From Balneolaceae bacterium (GTDB taxonomy: Bacteria > Bacteroidota > Rhodothermia > Balneolales > Balneolaceae), in NCBI GenBank assembly GCA_007129085.1, contig SKWF01000236.1, positions 1 through 13,254 of the forward strand: 13,254 nt of DNA. Reading direction: 5' to 3'. Under the pieces are notes generated by a model that saw nothing but the letters and a program-made list of their open reading frames with translations, searched no databases and was not told where the DNA came from. The translations under genes and the position numbers were made by a program. Each line of letters begins with the position of its first letter. The first letter of the stretch is position 1. Positions 1-7,223 of the stretch are shown here, piece after piece.

Positions 1-533
1 ACATCACCAACCATTTCAACTTCTCGGATACTCGATGCGGCCTCAATATCATCCTGCAGCCTTTCTGCCACCTCTGTTAACCGCGACAACGGGTAATCAG
101 CCGCCAGGTTTACCGTCATAATCGGGAAGTCATCCAGGTCAATTTCTACAATAAACGGCTCTTCTGCCTCCGGCGGAAGCTCTGTTCGTGCAAGATCCAC
201 ACGCTCCCTCACGCGCTGGCTGGCTACATTTAACGGAACGTCCAGATCAAACTCCACAACCACACTACTAAACCCCTCGGTTGTAGTCGATACAATTTCA
301 CTAACACCGTTAATTCCCTGAAGCTCCCTCTCAATTGGTTGTGTTACGAGTGATTCCATATCCGACGGTGAAATTCCGGGATATACCGTATTCACAATAA
401 AAATGGGAATTTCAATAGACGGGTTCGACTCCTTGGGAATTGAGCTGTAGCTAAAAGCCCCCGCTACAACGAGTATGGCCGTAAGCACGATAATTACCGT
501 GCGATTTTTGATCGTTAACTCAGTTAATTTCAT
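1..533 (-). CDS. RND-family efflux pump inner-membrane subunit, N-terminal part (cut by window edge)
   Basis: This is the start of an AcrB/MexB-type resistance-nodulation-division transporter, the proton-driven inner-membrane part of a tripartite efflux pump. Only the first 177 codons are present, and the frame runs open off the left edge. The ATG at 533 opens a short cytoplasmic stretch (MKLTELTIKNR), then a first transmembrane helix at about residues 11-30, then the periplasmic porter region. The run YPGISPSDMESLVTQPIE, followed by GINGV and a TTTEGFSSVVVEF stretch, is typical of the first porter subdomain. It lies 87 bases downstream of the adaptor gene on the same strand, with no terminator between them, so it is the last visible gene of the tetR-tolC-adaptor-pump operon. 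The substrate cannot be told from this part. The family call is secure; drug efflux rather than another RND role is inferred from the full tripartite set. Confidence 0.93.
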   Translation of the reverse strand, partial: MKLTELTIKNRTVIIVLTAILVVAGAFSYSSIPKESNPSIEIPIFIVNTVYPGISPSDMESLVTQPIERELQGINGVSEIVSTTTEGFSSVVVEFDLDVPLNVASQRVRERVDLARTELPPEAEEPFIVEIDLDDFPIMTVNLAADYPLSRLTEVAERLQDDIEAASSIREVEMVGD

Positions 534-620
534 TTGTTACTACTGTTGATATCACAATTATAATTTCATGAACAAGTGCCAAACCCGACGGGCAATACTC
601 GCCCACCAATCAAAGGTTTG

Positions 621-1739
621 CTAATACGACACAAAGGGCCTGTCTGATTGCGATAAGCGCTCAGCTCTTTCAATACTCGTTTGATTACTCAGAATATTCA
701 GCCTATCTCCTTCATTCAGATTTATCATTCCGGAAATAACAATTTCATCTCCCGGTTCAATACCCGATACAATTTCTACAAGCGCTCCTGATGCCCGGCC
801 GGTTTCAACATCTACAAGGTTCGCCACAGGATGACCATCCTGCTCGGTAACTCTGAATACATTAATACCCGTTTCACTCCGCAAAACAGCCGTACGAGGA
901 ATAATCATCGCATTTTCTATCGTACTCCGCTTAACCCTTACATCAGCAATCATATCCGGTTTAAACAGCTGATCTGAATTACTAATCTCAACTTCCGCGG
1001 TATAGGTTCTTGTTTCAGGATCAATAACATTTCCGGCGTACGAAATTTCACTCTCTACGGTATGGCCTGATGAACCCAGACGAACCACTACAGGGCTTCC
1101 CTCCACAATCTCGCCGGAATAACGCTCAGGAATTCCAACCAAAACTCTCACCCTCGATGTATTTACAAGTCTCGCAACCGGCATGCCCGGGCTAATCAAT
1201 TCACCCCTCTGGATCATCCGATCTTCAATACGGCCACTAAAAGGAGCTTCAATATTTACATCTCTCAATTGCTTTTCCGCCTGTTCGAGCTGAGCCTTTG
1301 CTTGATCCCGCTGAGCCTTGGCATTCTGAAAATCCTGGGTACTAATTATAGAATCAGCATGGAGAGTTTCCATCCGGTTGAAGCTATCTTCAGCCAGCTC
1401 ATAAGCAGTTTTAGCCGAATTGTATTGCGCCTTAATTATTCTATCATCGAGCTGTGCAAGTACGTCACCTTCATTCAGTCTCGCTCCACGATTGGCAATT
1501 TGCAGAATTCTGCCCTGCGTCTCTGCAGAAATCAACGCATCCTCCAATGCCTCAACTTCTCCTGTCAGGCGTATAAAATCATCGAAGTTATCTGCTTCCA
1601 TACTTATGGTTTCCACAGATACCTGACGTGCAGTTTCCGGCACATCATCACTGCCATTTTCCGCCTCATCTGTACATGAAACCAATAAAAGTGCTGCAAG
1701 ACCAACAAAAGCCAGCTTAGAAAAAATGTTCAAACTCAT
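621..1739 (-). CDS. RND efflux periplasmic adaptor (membrane fusion) lipoprotein
   Basis: This is an HlyD/AcrA-type adaptor that links the inner-membrane RND pump to the outer-membrane channel. I choose the ATG at 1739 (372 aa). The frame stays open to a TTG at 1769, but that start would overlap the stop codon of the upstream channel gene, and the ATG places a good lipoprotein signal at the N-terminus: hydrophobic residues 9-20, lipobox LLVSC and acylated Cys22. Next come a first lipoyl half-domain (around LISAETQGRI), an alpha-helical hairpin at about residues 100-160 rich in Gln, Ala and Lys, the second lipoyl half (INIEAPFSGRIEDR-like, seen as VNIEAPFSGRI), a beta-barrel, and a membrane-proximal domain ending with GDEIVISGMINLNEGD. 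It starts 26 bases after the channel gene and precedes the pump gene. Family assignment is firm; the cargo is unknown. Confidence 0.94.
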   Translation of the reverse strand: MSLNIFSKLAFVGLAALLLVSCTDEAENGSDDVPETARQVSVETISMEADNFDDFIRLTGEVEALEDALISAETQGRILQIANRGARLNEGDVLAQLDDRIIKAQYNSAKTAYELAEDSFNRMETLHADSIISTQDFQNAKAQRDQAKAQLEQAEKQLRDVNIEAPFSGRIEDRMIQRGELISPGMPVARLVNTSRVRVLVGIPERYSGEIVEGSPVVVRLGSSGHTVESEISYAGNVIDPETRTYTAEVEISNSDQLFKPDMIADVRVKRSTIENAMIIPRTAVLRSETGINVFRVTEQDGHPVANLVDVETGRASGALVEIVSGIEPGDEIVISGMINLNEGDRLNILSNQTSIERAERLSQSDRPFVSY

Positions 1740-1765
1740 TTCGATTTTTCGTTTAATTATTTGTA

Positions 1766-3352
1766 TCAATTTAATATCGGTTCGCCTAATGCCATTTTAT
1801 ATTTACTCTGTGCCACGAGGTAATCATGAACAGCCGCTAAATAGTTTTGACGACTTTGATCGAGAAGTGATGAGGCCTGCCGCTCTTCCAACGCCGTTCC
1901 GGCACCTTCGCGCAGGCGGGTTACTGAAAACTCGTAGTTAAGCTCTGCCTGTTCGAGGTTACGCTCCTGGCTCATAATCCTTTTCATCGCTGTCTCCAGG
2001 TCATCAATTGCCTCTTCAATCTCCAGATGTATCGCATTTTCTTGTAGGTCCAGGTCAATTTCTGTTTGTCGAATTGCAATTCGGTCTTGCTGTACCCGTG
2101 CCCGCCGCTGGAAACCATCAAAAATAGACCAGCTTAGCTGAATACCTACGGCCATTTGAGGCTCCCAATAGGCATCATCAAAAAACTGGCGCTCTCTGGA
2201 TTGAAACGTAAAATCTTGCCCTTCAACCTGTGTTATATCTGTTCGGTTAGATGGCACAGACCCAATATATGCCGCATTGGCAAATGCATTGATCGTCGGT
2301 AGATATTGAGATTTTGTAATACTCTTTTCCACTTCCTGGAGTTCTCGCATTCCTTCGGCTTGCCGTAAATCGGGTCGTTGCTGCAGGGCAACCTCATGGG
2401 CCGACTCAGGATCCAAATAGTCAAGAGGCTCCATATCGTCAAAATCTAATGAACCTCGTAAATTTACGGTTGTCTGCGGTGGAACGCCCAGTTGCAGTGC
2501 AAGATTTTTAATAGCCTGCTTCGTACGGTTTTCCGCCTCAATTAAATCTGTTTCCAGATTCACCAGTTCCACTTCGGCACTCACCCTGTCAAACCTTGAT
2601 GCCACTCCTGCCTCTACAGACTTTGCCGTCTCTTCAGCTGTTTTCCGTAACCGTTCTACACTCGCTTCCAGTACTTCTTTCTGCTCTTGGGCTAGCATCG
2701 CTCCATAGAAAGTTCGCCGAATTCCATCGGCAACTTCCTGGCGTTCTCTTTCATGGCCATCCTCGCTTACTTCACGTAGTTGACGAGCCCCTTTAATAGC
2801 TGCAAAAGCCGCACCATTATAGATTGTTTGCGTTACGTTTACACCAAAGTTAAACTGGTTCTCTACAGCGAAAGGGTTATCCCCGGCTCCGGGAGGTGTA
2901 ATTCCCGCATCTTGATACCCCTGGGCCTGCCGTTCCATATACTCATCAAAAGGAATCGGCTCGGTATCATCATCACCATCCGTCCTGGCTCCTTCGTTAA
3001 AAGCCAGCCAGTCGATAGCGCCAAATGAGTCGAACAGCCCGCCGGCATCCGATCCCGCAAATGGATTTGGCGTTATAATGCTTCGGGTATATTCACCTGA
3101 TGAACTCACCTGTGGATATAAACTACCCCACGCCTCCCGAATTTGAGACTCCGCCATCTCTATATCAAGCAGGCCTCGCCGCAACATATGGTTATTTATA
3201 AGAGCAATTTGAATGGCTTCATCAACCGTAACTGTAATTTCATCCGGCATATGTTCGGCTGAAAATTCATTTGTTTCCTGGGCAAATAGTGCCGTTGGAA
3301 TTCCTATCACAAATAACAGATAAACAGTTAGAGATTTAAACATTTTGTACAT
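1766..3352 (-). CDS. TolC-like outer-membrane efflux channel
   Basis: This is an outer-membrane efflux protein of the TolC family (two OEP repeats), the exit duct of the pump. From the ATG at 3352 it is 528 aa, slightly longer than E. coli TolC. The frame is open to a TTG at 3385, but the ATG gives a clean signal peptide: MYKMFK, a hydrophobic core, and a likely cleavage after ALFA before QETNEF. The mature protein opens with ITVTVDEAIQIALINN, the usual start of the first OEP repeat, followed by long helical stretches rich in Glu, Gln and Ala. The second repeat begins near LDPESAHEVALQQRPDL and ends in the typical Q..YLAAVHDYLVAQ.KYKMALG helix. An insertion of about 70 acidic and Gly/Pro-rich residues, around DSFGAIDWLAFNEG to NPFAVENQ, sits early in the first repeat. 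Similar insertions are common in Bacteroidota-type TolC proteins (from memory). It follows tetR by 93 bases, with an operator-like palindrome in the gap. Confidence 0.92.
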   Translation of the reverse strand: MYKMFKSLTVYLLFVIGIPTALFAQETNEFSAEHMPDEITVTVDEAIQIALINNHMLRRGLLDIEMAESQIREAWGSLYPQVSSSGEYTRSIITPNPFAGSDAGGLFDSFGAIDWLAFNEGARTDGDDDTEPIPFDEYMERQAQGYQDAGITPPGAGDNPFAVENQFNFGVNVTQTIYNGAAFAAIKGARQLREVSEDGHERERQEVADGIRRTFYGAMLAQEQKEVLEASVERLRKTAEETAKSVEAGVASRFDRVSAEVELVNLETDLIEAENRTKQAIKNLALQLGVPPQTTVNLRGSLDFDDMEPLDYLDPESAHEVALQQRPDLRQAEGMRELQEVEKSITKSQYLPTINAFANAAYIGSVPSNRTDITQVEGQDFTFQSRERQFFDDAYWEPQMAVGIQLSWSIFDGFQRRARVQQDRIAIRQTEIDLDLQENAIHLEIEEAIDDLETAMKRIMSQERNLEQAELNYEFSVTRLREGAGTALEERQASSLLDQSRQNYLAAVHDYLVAQSKYKMALGEPILN

Positions 3353-3407
3353 ATTCACTTTTTGACTGCTATTTCTTCTTAACAAGATTCAAAGTTTTCT
3401 ACTACGT

Positions 3408-3418
3408 CCGGTTACCGG
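3408..3418. repeat. Perfect short palindrome in the tetR-tolC gap
   Basis: CCGGT-T-ACCGG is a perfect 5-base inverted repeat around one central base. It lies 56 bases upstream of the channel start codon and 18 bases from the TGACT palindrome. It is too tight to form a normal RNA hairpin and has no T-run, so it is not a terminator. It could be a DNA-binding site or chance. Confidence 0.3.
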
Positions 3419-3435
3419 CAAAGTTTCAGATAATT

Positions 3436-3448
3436 TGACTGAGAGTCA
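3436..3448. promoter_or_regulatory. Putative TetR operator 2, upstream of the TolC-like gene
   Basis: TGACT-GAG-AGTCA is a perfect 5-base inverted repeat with a 3-base spacer. It overlaps the last codon and stop codon of the repressor gene and lies 84 bases upstream of the channel start. The same arms and spacer length occur in front of the repressor gene at 4114-4126. TetR dimers usually bind short palindromes close to their own promoters. That this site is bound by the adjacent repressor, and serves a second promoter for the pump genes, is inference. I did not find a clear promoter in the 93-base gap. Confidence 0.55.
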
Positions 3449-4102
3449 TTTACTTTTCAAAAGAGCCGCGCTAATTAACTGAATAAAATTCTCAATCAGC
3501 GATTCGAGTTCAAACTCAGCTTCTTTCATCGGCCCGTGGTCCACACCTTTCTGATTTAAAAATGCCATATTAATAATTCCTTTGGAAGCGCCCCAGATGA
3601 TGGCCCCCAGTTCTTCAGGTTTATACCGGTCTACTATAGACTGATCCTGCATACCTATCTGCAGCGCTCGAACGATATACCTCATCGCTTCTTGAGCATT
3701 TTCACGGCACCTTGTAACTAACTCGGAAGAGTATGTTGACTGATCGTTCATTAACCCCTCATAGTAGTTAAATGCCTGAAAATAGTGAGGGTGAGCAAGT
3801 ACAAATTTCAGATATGTATGCCCCAGTCTTTCAATCATCTTCAATCCGGTGATATTTTCAGTGATCACCTTAGCCAACTCTGCGTTCAGCTTACTGGAAC
3901 CCCGCTCACAAACAGCGAGATAGACCATCGCCTTGCTTTTGAAATGGAGATATAGAGTTCCTTTCGCCACTTCCGCTTTTTGAGCGATCTCATCCATTGT
4001 GGCATTATCAAACCCCTCTTTGGAGATCACATCCTCGGCAGCATCAATTATATATTCTCTGCGGCGCTTTCGCTCCCGCTCTTTTCGTGACGGTTTTTCC
4101 AT
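3446..4102 (-). CDS. TetR/AcrR-family transcriptional repressor of the efflux operon
   Basis: This 218-aa, one-domain-plus-ligand-pocket repressor is of the usual TetR length. A very basic N-terminal arm (KPSRKERERKRRRE) precedes the TetR DNA-binding domain. Helix 1 is near IIDAAEDVISKEGF, and the helix-turn-helix is at about residues 37-56 (MDEIAQKAEVAKGTLYLHFKSK), which contains the family signature GTLYLHF. The remaining helical part would bind the inducing ligand and form the dimer interface; its ligand cannot be read from sequence. It is the first gene of the tetR-tolC-adaptor-pump cluster on the same strand. Most efflux-linked TetR repressors are divergent from their pump, so this head-of-operon arrangement would make repression self-limiting for the whole unit. 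Identical palindromes just upstream (4114-4126) and at its own stop codon (3436-3448) are likely targets. The ATG at 4102 has no Shine-Dalgarno sequence. Confidence 0.92.
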   Translation of the reverse strand: MEKPSRKERERKRRREYIIDAAEDVISKEGFDNATMDEIAQKAEVAKGTLYLHFKSKAMVYLAVCERGSSKLNAELAKVITENITGLKMIERLGHTYLKFVLAHPHYFQAFNYYEGLMNDQSTYSSELVTRCRENAQEAMRYIVRALQIGMQDQSIVDRYKPEELGAIIWGASKGIINMAFLNQKGVDHGPMKEAEFELESLIENFIQLISAALLKSK

Positions 4103-4113
4103 TTTCTACTTTA

Positions 4114-4126
4114 TGACTACGAGTCA
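4114..4126. promoter_or_regulatory. Putative TetR operator 1, in the repressor leader
   Basis: TGACT-ACG-AGTCA is a perfect 5-base inverted repeat with a 3-base spacer, 11 bases upstream of the repressor start codon. It matches the palindrome at 3436-3448 at every arm position and differs only in the spacer. It lies just downstream of a TAGTTTTG promoter-like element (4145-4152), where a bound repressor would block initiation or early elongation. This fits autoregulation by the TetR protein. The repeat is seen directly; binding is inferred. Confidence 0.6.
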
Positions 4127-4144
4127 ATTTTTGAACAATGGTCA

Positions 4145-4152
4145 CAAAACTA
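4145..4152 (-). promoter_or_regulatory. Possible Bacteroidota-type -7 promoter element for the tetR operon
   Basis: Read on the minus strand, the sequence is TAGTTTTG, a match to the TAnnTTTG -7 motif described for Bacteroidota promoters. It would place the transcript start around 4138, about 35 bases before the repressor ATG and immediately upstream of operator 1. I found no convincing -33 TTTG at the usual 19-21 base spacing, so this is tentative. The rest of the 209-base gap up to 4311 shows nothing else clear. Confidence 0.35.
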
Positions 4153-4311
4153 TCCTTTTTTACGGATCGTTCCTAACATTTTTTCCAACTTCTTATCCAA
4201 ATAATTTTAAAAATATAAGAGTATAGAAAGCCGACTGTTTATGAAGGATTTACAAAGGTGAGAAATAGTAAGCGTCCTGATTTTGAACCAAAAGAAATGC
4301 GCTCGGTTCAG

Positions 4312-4596
4312 TTATGTTCCTTTTAAAATATGGCCAAGGTCGAGTTTATGGATAGGAATGATATATTTATTCGCGAAAGCATCTTTTTCGATTCCCAACA
4401 GTCCGGTAGCTCTAAAATCAACAATGGAATAACCTTCTGCTGTATCCACAACTTCGCCTATTCCATAATACTCAGGTGATGGGCCGTAGTAGACTAAATC
4501 CCCCCGCTGAACTGCATTTACAGCTCTCCTGTGATACGGTAAAATTACCGGGAGCAGATCCAGCCTGTAAGAGAGTCGTCGGTTTTTTGTAGCCAT
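4312..4596 (-). CDS. Uncharacterised small protein downstream of tsaE
   Basis: I do not recognise this 94-aa protein with confidence. It has no signal peptide or membrane segment. The N-terminus is basic (MATKNRRLSYRLDLL). A beta-rich core at about residues 28-65 reads RGDLVYYGPSPEYYGIGEVV and then YSIVDFRATG. The pattern of hydrophobic strands with a turn G-I-G-E-V-V and a following V-D-F strand resembles small SH3-like barrels such as DUF3553 or CarD-type domains, which bind nucleic acid or RNA polymerase; this is a weak inference. It starts 6 bases after the tsaE stop codon on the same strand and is probably co-transcribed with porX and tsaE. Its tight coupling supports it being a real gene. 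Confidence 0.75.
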   Translation of the reverse strand: MATKNRRLSYRLDLLPVILPYHRRAVNAVQRGDLVYYGPSPEYYGIGEVVDTAEGYSIVDFRATGLLGIEKDAFANKYIIPIHKLDLGHILKGT

Positions 4597-4602
4597 CTAC
4601 AT

Positions 4603-5019
4603 TCAATTCTGAAACGTAAGTATTCGTGCTGTTTTTCCCGTCGGTTTAATAGTAACTGATTTATAATTGGCAGGCAAAATGGAATCAATCCTCTCCGGCC
4701 ATTCGATGATGCAAACGCCCCCGCCATAAAAATATTCTTCAGCCCCAAATTCCAAAGCCTCTTCAGCATGTTCGAGCCGGTAACAGTCAAAATGAAAAAC
4801 AGGAAGATCACCGGAATATTCGTTTACCAACGTGTATGTAGGACTTCTGACCTCAGCCGGATCAATTCCCAGGGATTTCACAAACCCTTTTACAAAATGG
4901 GTTTTACCGGCACCCAAGTCTCCATACAGGCAGATAACATCACCGGGTTTTACCCCCTGCCCAAATTCCGAGGCAATCTTAATCGTCTCCTCTTCACTGT
5001 TGCTAACCACCTCTTTCAT
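4603..5019 (-). CDS. tsaE: TsaE, ATPase of the tRNA t6A37 threonylcarbamoyl-transfer complex
   Basis: TsaE works with TsaB and TsaD to transfer the threonylcarbamoyl group to adenosine 37 of ANN-decoding tRNAs in the cytoplasm. The 138-aa length is typical. It carries a Walker A P-loop GDLGAGKT at residues 33-40, the SPTYTLVNEY block at 59-68, HFDCYRL at 76-82, and the IEWPE motif at 105-109, all hallmarks of the family. In the HFDCYRL block the usual Leu or Ala before Tyr is Cys, a minor change. The ATG at 5019 comes 3 bases after the porX stop codon and the small unknown gene follows after 6 bases, so the three are almost surely one transcript. Identification is secure. Confidence 0.96.
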   Translation of the reverse strand: MKEVVSNSEEETIKIASEFGQGVKPGDVICLYGDLGAGKTHFVKGFVKSLGIDPAEVRSPTYTLVNEYSGDLPVFHFDCYRLEHAEEALEFGAEEYFYGGGVCIIEWPERIDSILPANYKSVTIKPTGKTARILTFQN

Positions 5020-5022
5020 ACG

Positions 5023-6570
5023 TCAAGATCGAGGTTTCATCGTTGCAATTGGGAGTATCATCTCTTCCATGGAGGCACCACCGTGCTGAAAAGTGTCACG
5101 ATACATATTCTGAAATTTGTGATAGTTTGTTGGATAAACGAAATAATAATCCTCCTTAGCGATTATATAAGAGTTTGCAGGAGGGTCAACCGGCAGCATA
5201 TACTCATCAGGATTATCAATATAGATGGCAGCATTCTCCTCGGCTTTCAAATTTCGACCGTACTTATACCGTAGGTTTGTGGCCGCATCTCTGTCACCAA
5301 ATACTTTTGTATCGCGCAGAGCTCGCACAGCACCGTGATCGGTACTCACAACTACAGTTACATCTTCCTCGGCAAGCTCTTTAAATATCTGCAGCAGCGA
5401 TGAGTGCTGAAACCAGGTCTCCGTCAAATCTCTAAACGCCGGCACATCGGGTGAAAGCTGCTTAATGACATCTGAATCGGAACGACTATGGACCAGTGTA
5501 TCCACAAAATTATAGACGATCGCCGAGAGTGGCGTCTGAGTATAGTCATTAATTTTATCCGCAATTTTCTTACCCTCCTCCGGCCTGATAATTTTCTCAT
5601 ACTTCACTTGATCATCCATGTGATTTCGCTTCAAATATTTTTTAAGAAGCTCCTCCTCATGTTGATTCAGCGAGTGCTCATCTTGTCCCATAGACCACAG
5701 CTGCGGATGTCTCGTCTTAATCTCCAGTGGATGAAGCCCGGCAAAAATGGAATTCCGGCTGTAGGGAGTTGCTGTAGGCAAAATAGAGTAGTAAAAATCT
5801 GTCTGGATAGAGTAGTATTCCGTAAGAATTTTCTCGAACAGCAGCCACTGATCGTACCGCATACAGTCAATCAGAATAAATACCACTTTGTTACCATCCT
5901 TCATCTCCGGAAAAACTTTCGTCTTCAGCATATCGGGACTCAGCATCGGCCGTCCATCTTCTTCTTTACCAAGCCAGCTTTTATACTCAAGCTCTATAAA
6001 TCGGCCAAACGCTTGGTTCGCTTGCTGAAATTGATCCTGCAAAACCTGTTGAAGCCCCTCATCACTATCTTCGAGGTTCATCTCCCAGTGGGTAAGCTGC
6101 TTGTAGATATCAATCCACCCTTTCCAATCGGTCTGCTCATTAAATCTGGACGACAACTCGTTAAAGTTCTTCAGATACGTTTGGGCAGATTTCTCGTTTT
6201 CAATTCTACGCTTATCAAGCAGACGTTTTACCGTTAGAAGTATTTGATTGGGGTTAACCGGCTTGATGAGGTAATCGGATATTTTACTCCCGATTGCATC
6301 TTCCATAATCGACTCTTCCTCACTTTTGGTAATCATAACTACCGGTAGTGAAGGCTGAGCATTTTGGATTTTTTCGAGTGTGGCAAGACCATCCATTCCC
6401 GGCATTTGTTCATCAAGGAAAACGATATCGAACACCTCCTCATTAATCATCGAAACGGCGTCTTCGCCATTTGTGACAGGAGTGATCTTAAATCCTTTAT
6501 TTTCAAGGAAAATGATGTGTGATTTTAGCTGATCAATCTCGTCGTCAGCCCATAGAATGTGATTTGCCAT
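5023..6570 (-). CDS. porX: PorX-type response regulator with PglZ phosphodiesterase domain
   Basis: PorX is the response regulator linked to control of type IX secretion in Porphyromonas and relatives. Work on it shows a receiver domain fused to a zinc-dependent PglZ domain of the alkaline phosphatase fold that hydrolyses nucleotide phosphodiesters. This 515-aa copy has the usual length. The receiver (about 1-120) has acidic pocket D9/D10, phospho-acceptor D53 in FLDEQMPGMDG, T81 and K103 in LIKPVNP. A helical linker with QTYLKNFNELSSRF follows. The PglZ domain (about 200-515) shows an NPP-like metal set: D235 in ILIDCMRYD, candidate nucleophile T268 or S271 in PTATPYSRNS, D357 and H361 in VDTLVHSR, D411-H412 in STDHG, and H496 in HGGASMEE. 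All key residues look intact, so both activities are plausible. It leads tsaE by 3 bases. No PorY kinase or secretion-system gene is visible here. Confidence 0.93.
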   Translation of the reverse strand: MANHILWADDEIDQLKSHIIFLENKGFKITPVTNGEDAVSMINEEVFDIVFLDEQMPGMDGLATLEKIQNAQPSLPVVMITKSEEESIMEDAIGSKISDYLIKPVNPNQILLTVKRLLDKRRIENEKSAQTYLKNFNELSSRFNEQTDWKGWIDIYKQLTHWEMNLEDSDEGLQQVLQDQFQQANQAFGRFIELEYKSWLGKEEDGRPMLSPDMLKTKVFPEMKDGNKVVFILIDCMRYDQWLLFEKILTEYYSIQTDFYYSILPTATPYSRNSIFAGLHPLEIKTRHPQLWSMGQDEHSLNQHEEELLKKYLKRNHMDDQVKYEKIIRPEEGKKIADKINDYTQTPLSAIVYNFVDTLVHSRSDSDVIKQLSPDVPAFRDLTETWFQHSSLLQIFKELAEEDVTVVVSTDHGAVRALRDTKVFGDRDAATNLRYKYGRNLKAEENAAIYIDNPDEYMLPVDPPANSYIIAKEDYYFVYPTNYHKFQNMYRDTFQHGGASMEEMILPIATMKPRS

Positions 6571-6638
6571 AATAATCTGAGGTGGTTTATTTAGGAGTAA
6601 AAATACAGATTGCCACCCGAGATAAGAAATGGTAAAAT

Positions 6639-7157
6639 CTAAAGCTCAATTAAATCTTTTATTTGAGCAAAACGTGCTGGGCCTATGCCTCTAATCTCAA
6701 GCAGTTGCTTTTTTTCGGTAAATTCACCATGCTCTTCGCGCCACTCAATAATTCGCTGGGAATATGCCGGGCCAACTCCCGGAAGCTCCTGCAATTTATC
6801 GGCACCCGCCGTGTTGATATTTATCTGGGTGGAAGCCTCGTCTTCGGGCTCTGTTGTGTCGCTTTGTACAGGAATGAGCTCAATTTGTTGCATATTTTTC
6901 TCATCCCGTCTCTCCGGGTTTTCATCAGGTGTATATCGCGCCATAATTGCTTCTACTTCCTGTTCCTGTGCTTGGCTGCGTTCATGGAACAGCTGCTCAA
7001 GTTCTGCATAAGATTCTTCACTATAGTTCGGTTCCGGCGAATGCAATAACAGGATAGATGACAGAATCATCGCTGAGATTGTCAGGGCTGTTATAATCCT
7101 GCGTTCACTCCTCTTAATTTGTAACCGATCGAGTAAAAAGAAGATTTTTCGTTTCAT
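6639..7157 (-). CDS. Membrane-anchored ComEA-like helix-hairpin-helix protein
   Basis: This 172-aa protein has a basic N-terminus (MKRKIFFLLDRLQIKRSERR), one transmembrane helix at about residues 20-39, then a charged, helical and disordered spacer rich in Glu and Gln. The C-terminal 60 residues form the DNA-binding helix-hairpin-helix pair of the ComEA family: ININTA at 112-117, LPGVGPAYSQRIIEWR at 125-140 and IRGIGPARF at 155-163. ComEA proteins bind incoming DNA during natural transformation, but anchored HhH proteins of this size are also widespread without a competence role. No comEC or other competence gene lies nearby. It is separated from porX by 68 bases on the same strand and is divergent from the hydrolase gene. 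The domain call is firm; function in DNA uptake is uncertain. Confidence 0.88.
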   Translation of the reverse strand: MKRKIFFLLDRLQIKRSERRIITALTISAMILSSILLLHSPEPNYSEESYAELEQLFHERSQAQEQEVEAIMARYTPDENPERRDEKNMQQIELIPVQSDTTEPEDEASTQININTAGADKLQELPGVGPAYSQRIIEWREEHGEFTEKKQLLEIRGIGPARFAQIKDLIEL

Positions 7158-7223
7158 AGTTTGTCTCCATTAAGTTCATCCTTACTTTTATGAACCTTTT
7201 AAACCGATATCCTTACAGTTTAT

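Noticed and set aside
1740..1769. Upstream TTG start for the adaptor protein, adding ten residues
   Set aside because: It would overlap the tolC stop codon and place MIQIIKRKIE before a lipoprotein signal that begins properly at the ATG at 1739.
4284..4310. Hairpin TGAACC/GGTTCA just after the stop of the small gene downstream of tsaE
   Set aside because: A 6-base stem with a 15-base loop and only AAAATC after it on the minus strand. It is too weak to call an intrinsic terminator.
5488..6237. A 249-codon plus-strand frame opposite porX
   Set aside because: It lies wholly inside porX on the other strand. It has a biased Leu/Ile/Arg composition and no recognisable motif.
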